A stretch of DNA of 19,940 bases from an uncultured Methylococcaceae bacterium (lineage in GTDB: Bacteria > Pseudomonadota > Gammaproteobacteria > Methylococcales > Methylomonadaceae): NCBI GenBank assembly GCA_903939355.1, contig CAJAHC010000513.1, positions 1 through 19,940 on the forward strand, read 5' to 3'. This document shows, piece by piece, positions 15,720-19,940 of the stretch. The notes below the pieces were generated by a model. That model did no database searches. It had not been told where the DNA came from and saw only the letters and a list, made by a program, of their open reading frames with translations. Positions within the stretch are counted from its first letter, which is position 1. Every line of letters begins with the position of its first letter. A program made the position numbers and the translations under genes.

Positions 15720-16280
15720 TCAGCCGATTGCTCGTAAATCTGACATTAATTCTGGATGAAACTGGCAACTAAAAGAACGTCGTATTCTTTTGGTTTCAAA
15801 GTCTTTGTGATTTATACATGTAGCTGAATATTCGGTTATTATCTCTCCATTTTTCGCTGCGGTTGAACAAAGAATTTCGATTGAGTCCGGTAGTTGTAAT
15901 AGCCATCTTAAAGAACTCTCTGCAGTAATATTGAGTTTATAGTTGCCTATATTTTGAGCAATATAGGCGATTTTTTTAGAAGCTTTAACAGATTTGCCCA
16001 AGTGGTTAAAGGCTACGTGATCCTAGGGTTCAATAATGGTTATTGAATTGCGTAATAAATCAGGATGAGTAAGTAAAAAATCCAGATCTTTTCCAGAATT
16101 AATGTTTTTTTCTAAGGGGTAGGTATGCTCCCATTCTAAAATGTCATCAAGAGGTAATGGATGACTATCATTTATTAGGTTTTCTGAAGTTCTATCGGTC
16201 AAGAAATAACCTAATAAAATATGAGCAGATTTAAAGGTTGAATAGGAGTCGGCGGATACATTCCAATCAGAGCTGGATAA
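15720..16280 (-). pseudogene. decayed ORF, C-terminal part resembling a class I glutamine amidotransferase
   Basis: Reading leftward from a stop at 16281-16283, one frame stays open for 85 codons, meets a single TAG at 16023-16025, then stays open for 100 more codons to a TGA at 15720-15722. Peptide on both sides of the TAG is protein-like, and the part after it ends in SCQFHPELMSDLRAIG. QFHPE is the typical His-Pro-Glu motif near the end of class I glutamine amidotransferases, and LPDSIEILCSTAA before it fits the strand that precedes the motif. The nucleophile-cysteine region is absent, and no proper ATG opens the frame upstream, so the N-terminal half is lost. A TTG at 16001 could start a 93-residue fragment, but it would have no active site. 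Family assignment rests on one motif and is tentative. There is no sign of a mobile element beside it. Confidence 0.4.
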
Positions 16281-16500
16281 TTAAATTTTTGGTCGATTTA
16301 TATTGCTCGCAAGTACATTTATAGATTACATAGTGTTACCTTAAGTTTATAGATTACTGAAGTAATTTAGTTGAGAAAATGAGTGCATATTCAATCCCAT
16401 AAAATGGTTCTATGAAAAGTATCACAAGCCGAAAAACATAGTCATTTAGTATCGGCCAGTAGTTACGAATAGCGTGGTGGCTTTTACAAAAAGTCCATTA
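16281..16500. other. intergenic stretch before msrB with no recognised gene
   Basis: This AT-rich stretch separates the decayed leftward ORF from the msrB promoter. A leftward ORF across 16446-16640 has a composition unlike a real protein and overlaps the promoter, so I do not call it. I see no clear hairpin or repeat here. Confidence 0.5.
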
Positions 16501-16528
16501 TTGGCTTGAATTGCTGTCCTTCTATAAT
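16501..16528 (+). promoter_or_regulatory. sigma70-type promoter for msrB-apeB
   Basis: TTGGCT (16501-16506), a 16-nt spacer and a perfect TATAAT (16523-16528) lie about 97 nt before the msrB ATG. Four of six positions match at -35. It faces the msrB-apeB-alkB group, and no other good candidate is nearby. Confidence 0.5.
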
Positions 16529-16624
16529 GGTTATAGGGATTAAAAATAGTCGTGACATATTGTTTTTTTAGCCTATAGTCACCTTTATGAAAGCAGAATT
16601 TTGAACAGATGCAAAAAGGCAGAT

Positions 16625-17023
16625 ATGACAGAAAAAACACACCTTAATGATGAGCAGTGGCAGGAAAAATTAACGTCAGAACAATTTAGTATTTGTCGTT
16701 TGAAAGCTACAGAAGCACCTTTTACAGGTAAATATACTGATTGTAAACTGACTGGAACTTACCATTGTGTTTGCTGTGGTAATCCTTTATTCGATTCTGA
16801 AACTAAGTTTGATTCAGGTTCAGGCTGGCCCAGTTTTTGGTCCGAATTGCCTGAAGGTAGTGTGACTGAGCATATCGATGTCACTCATGGATTACGTAGA
16901 GTTGAAGTAACTTGCAAAGTGTGTGACGCACATTTAGGTCATGTATTTGAAGATGGTCCGGTACCAACAGGGTTGCGATATTGTATTAATTCAGCGGCTA
17001 TGGATTTTAAAGAAAGATCATGA
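16625..17023 (+). CDS. msrB: peptide-methionine (R)-S-oxide reductase MsrB
   Basis: This 132-residue cytoplasmic enzyme reduces methionine-R-sulfoxide in proteins, repairing oxidative damage. It has the complete MsrB layout: two CxxC zinc pairs (CVCC in HCVCCGNPLF and CKVC in CKVCDAHLGHVFEDG), the substrate motif SGSGWPSFW, and the catalytic cysteine in RYCINSAAM near the C-terminus. Length is typical for a single-domain MsrB with no MsrA fusion and no signal peptide. An in-frame TTG at 16601 exists, but the ATG at 16625 is preceded by AAAAAGG with a 5-nt spacer, so it is the start. The TGA stop overlaps the apeB ATG as ATGA, which indicates translational coupling. The assignment is secure. 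Confidence 0.96.
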   Translation: MTEKTHLNDEQWQEKLTSEQFSICRLKATEAPFTGKYTDCKLTGTYHCVCCGNPLFDSETKFDSGSGWPSFWSELPEGSVTEHIDVTHGLRRVEVTCKVCDAHLGHVFEDGPVPTGLRYCINSAAMDFKERS

Positions 17024-18321
17024 GTGCACAGCAACAAGTACAACACTTATTAGATTTTATTGATGCTAGTCCCAGTCCATGGCATGTAATCAAAAGTGTT
17101 GAAGCGCAGCTTGCCAGTTTTAATTTTAAAAAGTTGGATGAAACCTTAAGCTGGTCATTGGAGTCTGGCGGTCGTTATTACGTAGTTCGTGATGAGTCAT
17201 CTGTTATTATTTTTGTGCTCGGACAAAAGCCGTTAGTTGAAACGGGCTTTAAAATGATCGGTGCTCATACCGATTCGCCAGGTTTAAGAATAAAACCGAA
17301 TGCAGCAACTGGAGTTGATGGACTTTTAAGACTGGGTGTTGAAATATATGGTGGGCCTATTCTTGCTACCTTTACAGATCGAGATTTAAGTCTTGCCGGA
17401 CGGGTAAATTATAAAGACACAAATAATAATATAGTAAGCGCATTAATAAATTTTGATAGGCCCTTATTACGATTGCCCAATCTGGCTATTCATATGAATA
17501 GAACGGTTAATGAAGATGGTTTAAAGCTTCACAAGCAGAATGAACTGCCGTTAATTTTGTCAGCATTGGCACAAGAATGTTTGCCTCAAACTTATTTCTC
17601 AGAATTATTACAAGAGCAGTCGGCTTGTGAGGCAGAGCGTATTTTGTCGTGGGATCTAGCCGTTTATGACACTCAAAAGGGCGTTTTTTGGGGGGCAGAA
17701 AACGAGTTTTATGCCAATAGTCAATTGGATAATTTAGCCTCTTGTTATGCTGCTTTACAAGGGTTGTTGGATGATACAGTCTTGGAAAATGAAGCTACTT
17801 TAGTTTGTGCCTTCTTTGATCATGAAGAAATAGGCAACGAGAGTAATAAAGGTGCAGATGGGAGCTTTCTTGGTGATGTGCTTAAGCGTATTTCATTGGT
17901 AACTGAAAACAATAAAGAAGATTTTACTAGAGCTTTAGCTAAAAGTTTTATGGTTAGCGCTGATATGGCTCACGCCTATCAACCAAATTTTCCATTAGCC
18001 TATGATCCAGATCATAAGGTTTTTGTTAATAAAGGACCTGTGATTAAAGTTAATGCTAATCAGCGATATAGCACTGAAAGTGTTTCACAAGCTATGTTTG
18101 TAGATTGGTGTGAACAAGCAGGCGTGCCTTACCAAAAATACTCTCATCGTAGTGATCTGGCTTGTGGCAGCACCATTGGGCCGATTACATCAGCTAGGCT
18201 GGGCATCCGTTCTGTCGATGTTGGTAATCCAGTATGGGCAATGCACAGTATCAGGGAAAGTGCAGGGGTTCTAGATCATGGCTATATGATAAAAGTGATG
18301 AAAAAATTTCTTACCCAGTAG
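17020..18321 (+). CDS. apeB: M18-family aspartyl aminopeptidase
   Basis: This 433-residue cytoplasmic metallopeptidase should remove N-terminal acidic residues from peptides using a di-zinc centre. M18 ligands are visible in order: His83 in GAHTDSPGLRIKP, Asp237 in NSQLDNL, Glu269 and Glu270 in DHEEIG, Asp315 in SADMAHAYQPNF and His409 in AMHSIRESAG. Length matches bacterial ApeB and the yeast and mammalian aspartyl aminopeptidases. No gaps or frame breaks are seen. Its ATG overlaps the msrB stop by 4 nt. The pairing of msrB with a peptidase suggests a shared protein-maintenance role, though the two activities are not known to me as a fixed pathway. The broken alkB follows after 37 nt and could share the transcript. 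Confidence 0.96.
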   Translation: MSAQQQVQHLLDFIDASPSPWHVIKSVEAQLASFNFKKLDETLSWSLESGGRYYVVRDESSVIIFVLGQKPLVETGFKMIGAHTDSPGLRIKPNAATGVDGLLRLGVEIYGGPILATFTDRDLSLAGRVNYKDTNNNIVSALINFDRPLLRLPNLAIHMNRTVNEDGLKLHKQNELPLILSALAQECLPQTYFSELLQEQSACEAERILSWDLAVYDTQKGVFWGAENEFYANSQLDNLASCYAALQGLLDDTVLENEATLVCAFFDHEEIGNESNKGADGSFLGDVLKRISLVTENNKEDFTRALAKSFMVSADMAHAYQPNFPLAYDPDHKVFVNKGPVIKVNANQRYSTESVSQAMFVDWCEQAGVPYQKYSHRSDLACGSTIGPITSARLGIRSVDVGNPVWAMHSIRESAGVLDHGYMIKVMKKFLTQ

Positions 18322-18358
18322 TTATTTTTCTGTAATTTTCATGGACCATTTTTAGGTT

Positions 18359-18949
18359 ATGAATAATTTATTACCCTATGATGGTGAACTTTATTTAGTT
18401 AGGAAGTTTTAACCAATAGATGAGTCTGATTATTTATTTAAAATATTTAAAAGTGGATTGGACTGGCAGGAAGAAAGTATTTTTATTTTTGGACGATGGG
18501 TTAAAGTTCCACGATTGATGTGTTGGTATGGTGATCCAGATGCTTATTATCAGTATTCAGGTGTTACACATAAACCGAGGCTTTGGAATAAAGAATTACA
18601 GTTGGTTAGAGTAAAGATAGAGCAACAATTTGGAAGTACTTATAATAGCGTTTTGGCCAATTTGTACCGTAATGGTAGAGACTCAATGGGTTGTCATGCC
18701 GATGATGAAAAAGAGTTGGGGTCAACTCCCATAATTGCATCGTTAAGTCTGGGGGATGAACGTTTATTTAAATTACACCACAAAAAAAATAAAGAAATAG
18801 TCGATATTATTCTTGGTCATGGTGATTTATTAATTATGGCGGGCACTATTCAAAATCACTGGCTACATTCAGTGCCAAAAACAAAAAAATTAAAGACACC
18901 AAGAATTAATTTGACCTTTCGTAATATTGTGGAAACTGTTACAACATAA
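18359..18949 (+). pseudogene. alkB: AlkB-like 2-oxoglutarate/Fe(II) dioxygenase with early in-frame stop
   Basis: An ATG at 18359 opens a frame reading MNNLLPYDGELYLVRKF, then meets TAA at 18410-18412, then continues in the same frame as PIDESDYLFKIFKSG and through a full AlkB core to 18949. AlkB relatives usually have a hydrophobic residue at this point (KFL-like), so one TTA to TAA change explains the stop. The core keeps the iron ligands (His113 and Asp115 in CHADDE, His170 in HWLHSVPKT) and the 2-oxoglutarate arginines (PRINLTFR, Arg182 and Arg188), numbering the restored 196-residue protein. Such enzymes reverse alkylation of DNA or RNA bases by oxidative demethylation. A TTG at 18458 could restart translation to give 163 residues with the whole core, but the GGA before it has no spacer. 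Recent inactivation, leaky expression or a sequencing error are all possible. Confidence 0.7.
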
Positions 18950-19054
18950 TTAAACTGTATTCGTTCAACCGCCATTCCATAGAGATCAATAATTAATATG
19001 TCTTAAGCTATTAAGATTTTCAGCTGCTTAATTCTATTAGTCTGACTTAGGTCG

Positions 19055-19199
19055 GACTTGGCTATTGCACCGACAGCAATTCGTGTTGGCGCCAACATCA
19101 CAAGGGTTTCCAAATCACAATGTTACAACCACTTGGAATGTTAATCTTGGGAGTCAAAACTACAATACGGCTGTTGCAGGGTTCGAATACAGCTTCTAG
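19055..19199 (+). pseudogene. possible C-terminal remnant of an outer-membrane beta-barrel protein
   Basis: The frame ending at a TAG (19197-19199) reads TTTWNVNLGSQNYNTAVAGF then EYSF and stop. Alternating polar and hydrophobic residues with a terminal phenylalanine are typical of the last strand of Gram-negative outer-membrane barrels. Just upstream, another frame reads DLAIAPTAIRVGANIT, which would join it after one frameshift near 19105. No start codon, signal peptide or further strands are visible. The fragment is too short to name a family. Confidence 0.3.
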
Positions 19200-19402
19200 T
19201 CAAGTACTTTTGGTTCAAACCTAATCTGACAGTTACTGATTTTTTAGAGGTGTCTGTCAGGTTAAGTCTAAACTAATACAGTTAAAATTAAATCGAGATA
19301 TTGGCTTAAATCAAGAAACTCATTTTCCTAGTGAGATCCCAAAAACCTCATTAATCTTCGCTCGCCAACACTTTCAATGCATGGTTGTTTGACTGTCAGC
19401 TA

Positions 19403-19483
19403 TCAAATATCAGATAGCCAAACTGCAAAACCACCTATGACCAGTAGTAGGATTAAAATTATTATTACTATTTTTTTCATCAT
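19403..19483 (-). CDS. possible 26-residue single-helix membrane peptide
   Basis: A leftward ORF starts with two ATGs (19483 and 19480) and encodes MMKKIVIIILILLLVIGG, then FAVWLSDI and stop. The lysines followed by about 18 hydrophobic residues give one membrane helix, oriented N-in by the positive-inside rule. TGGA lies 7 nt before the first ATG as a weak ribosome site. It stands alone in a non-coding stretch. It could also be the broken start of a longer membrane protein, because many such N-termini look alike. Confidence 0.25.
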   Translation of the reverse strand: MMKKIVIIILILLLVIGGFAVWLSDI

Positions 19484-19686
19484 CTGATTCCATTAGGTTT
19501 GTTTATTTTCATTGTAATCTTATTTGATAATATCAAACAACTTACTATCTATCGCTTATTAAGCGCCAATTCTATAGCAGAGATATCGTTACATTATTTA
19601 AGCAATACCTGCGCTCTTCACCTGGGCTTTTTTGTGCTTGTCGTTATGTAAATAATGTAAAAAGATGATGTTGAAGTGAGATAGAT

Positions 19687-19713
19687 AAGGCTGGTTTGAT
19701 ATTGGCCTTTTTT
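19687..19713 (+). terminator. weak terminator-like hairpin
   Basis: AAGGC (19687-19691) pairs with GCCTT (19705-19709), followed by a run of T to 19713. The stem is only 5 bp with one possible G-U pair and a 13-nt loop, and no clear upstream gene on this strand needs it. Confidence 0.22.
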
Positions 19714-19802
19714 ATGCGGGCAATATTGGCATTTATTGCGGGTGTTTTAAGGCTTTTTATATTCAATTGTCACGTAAGTGTCACTTGGAGAATTTTAGAC
19801 AT

Positions 19803-19832
19803 AAAAAAAGAGCTTGGTTTGCACCTAAGCCC
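19803..19832 (-). terminator. intrinsic terminator of the tRNA gene
   Basis: On the minus strand GGGCTT-A-GGT, a GCAA tetraloop and ACC-AAGCTC form a 9-bp stem (one G-U pair, one bulged A), followed directly by seven T. It begins 11 nt past the tRNA 3' end, where an intrinsic terminator is expected. Confidence 0.8.
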
Positions 19833-19842
19833 TTGATATATA

Positions 19843-19919
19843 TGGTGGCGATAGGTGGATTTGAACCACCGACCCCGGGGTTATGAATCCCGTGCTCTAA
19901 CCAACTGAGCTATATCGCC
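19843..19919 (-). tRNA. tRNA with anticodon CAT (tRNA-Met elongator; tRNA-Ile2 possible)
   Basis: The 77-nt gene folds as a standard cloverleaf. Acceptor arms are GGCGATA and TATCGCC with discriminator A and an encoded CCA. The D arm is AGCTCAGTTGGTTAGAGC. The anticodon stem CGGGA and its partner enclose the loop TTCATAA, with anticodon CAT. The T arm is GGTGGTTCAAATCCACC. It lacks the unpaired 5' base of initiator tRNA. The D arm and overall form suit elongator tRNA-Met, but tRNA-Ile2 (CAT modified to lysidine) shares this anticodon and needs a dedicated classifier. Transcription runs leftward into a strong terminator. No repeat of the tRNA 3' end that would mark an integrated element is seen in the window. 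Confidence 0.95.
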
Positions 19920-19940
19920 ATTTTAGTAAACTTTGTAAAA

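Larger units (their letters stand above)
18950..19842. other. mostly non-coding stretch between alkB and the tRNA
   Basis: No full gene is visible in this stretch of about 890 nt. It holds a hairpin at 19039-19058 (AGTCTGAC, TTAG loop, GTCGGACT), a palindrome at 19523-19537 (TTTGATA A TATCAAA) and another at 19553-19565 (CGCTTA T TAAGCG). It also holds a possible outer-membrane-protein remnant, a possible small ORF and terminator-like hairpins, which are listed separately. The composition stays AT-rich and matches the rest of the window. Confidence 0.55.

Noticed and set aside
15703..15720. GC-rich AGGAGG/CCTCCT inverted repeat just after the decayed ORF
   Set aside because: A 6-bp stem without a T-run on either strand; too little to call a terminator.
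16446..16640. 64-residue leftward ORF upstream of msrB
   Set aside because: It covers the msrB promoter and leader, has an unlikely amino-acid mix, no ribosome site and no recognisable motif.
19843..19919. tRNA gene as an attachment site for an integrated element
   Set aside because: No repeat of the tRNA end, integrase or foreign-looking genes occur in the window.

Overview
The window reads as an AT-rich gammaproteobacterial chromosome segment. It carries Gram-negative genes (a PiT phosphate transporter, a chemosensory cluster, msrB-apeB, an AlkB homologue and an elongator-type tRNA with encoded CCA). An aquatic lineage such as Methylococcales would fit, but I cannot fix the genus from sequence alone. 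There are no IS elements, CRISPR arrays, rRNA genes or origins that I can support.

Layout. 1-1785: PiT phosphate transporter. 1954-3532: two leftward genes, a small exported DUF4156-like protein and a protein with the architecture of a prokaryotic pentameric ligand-gated ion channel (pLGIC). 3775-15520: a rightward chemosensory block made of cheR, cheB, a large multi-lobed CheW-like protein, a giant methyl-accepting chemotaxis protein (MCP-A), an MscS-type channel with a cyclic-nucleotide-binding-like C-terminus, and a second giant receptor (MCP-B) paralogous to the first. 15720-16280: a decayed leftward ORF. 16625-18949: msrB and apeB overlapping by 4 nt, then an alkB homologue broken by an early in-frame stop. 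18950-19842: mostly non-coding, with small palindromes, a possible outer-membrane-protein remnant and a possible 26-residue membrane peptide. 19843-19919: tRNA with anticodon CAT on the minus strand, followed by a strong terminator.

How the parts may work together. CheR and CheB should methylate and demethylate the two receptors, which keep a typical EE methylation pair near the C-terminus. The CheW-like protein should couple receptors to a kinase. No CheA or CheY is in the window, so the kinase and output must be encoded elsewhere. Each receptor has three successive periplasmic four-helix-bundle sensor modules (six membrane helices), three HAMP-like units and a signalling hairpin with an unusual tip. 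The MscS-like gene starts 1 nt after the MCP-A stop and sits between the two receptor genes; the pLGIC-like gene lies just upstream, divergent from cheR. This suggests a chemosensory system tied to ion or osmotic channels, which is an inference from gene order only.

The most striking sequence-level observation is that MCP-A lacks 11 residues in each arm of the signalling hairpin relative to MCP-B, and the two gaps lie opposite each other about the hairpin turn. Other points are a CheB whose receiver has lost part of its acidic pocket while the esterase triad is intact, a 30-codon in-frame tandem duplication in the CheW-like protein, and a cheR promoter flanked by two near-identical 14-bp direct repeats.
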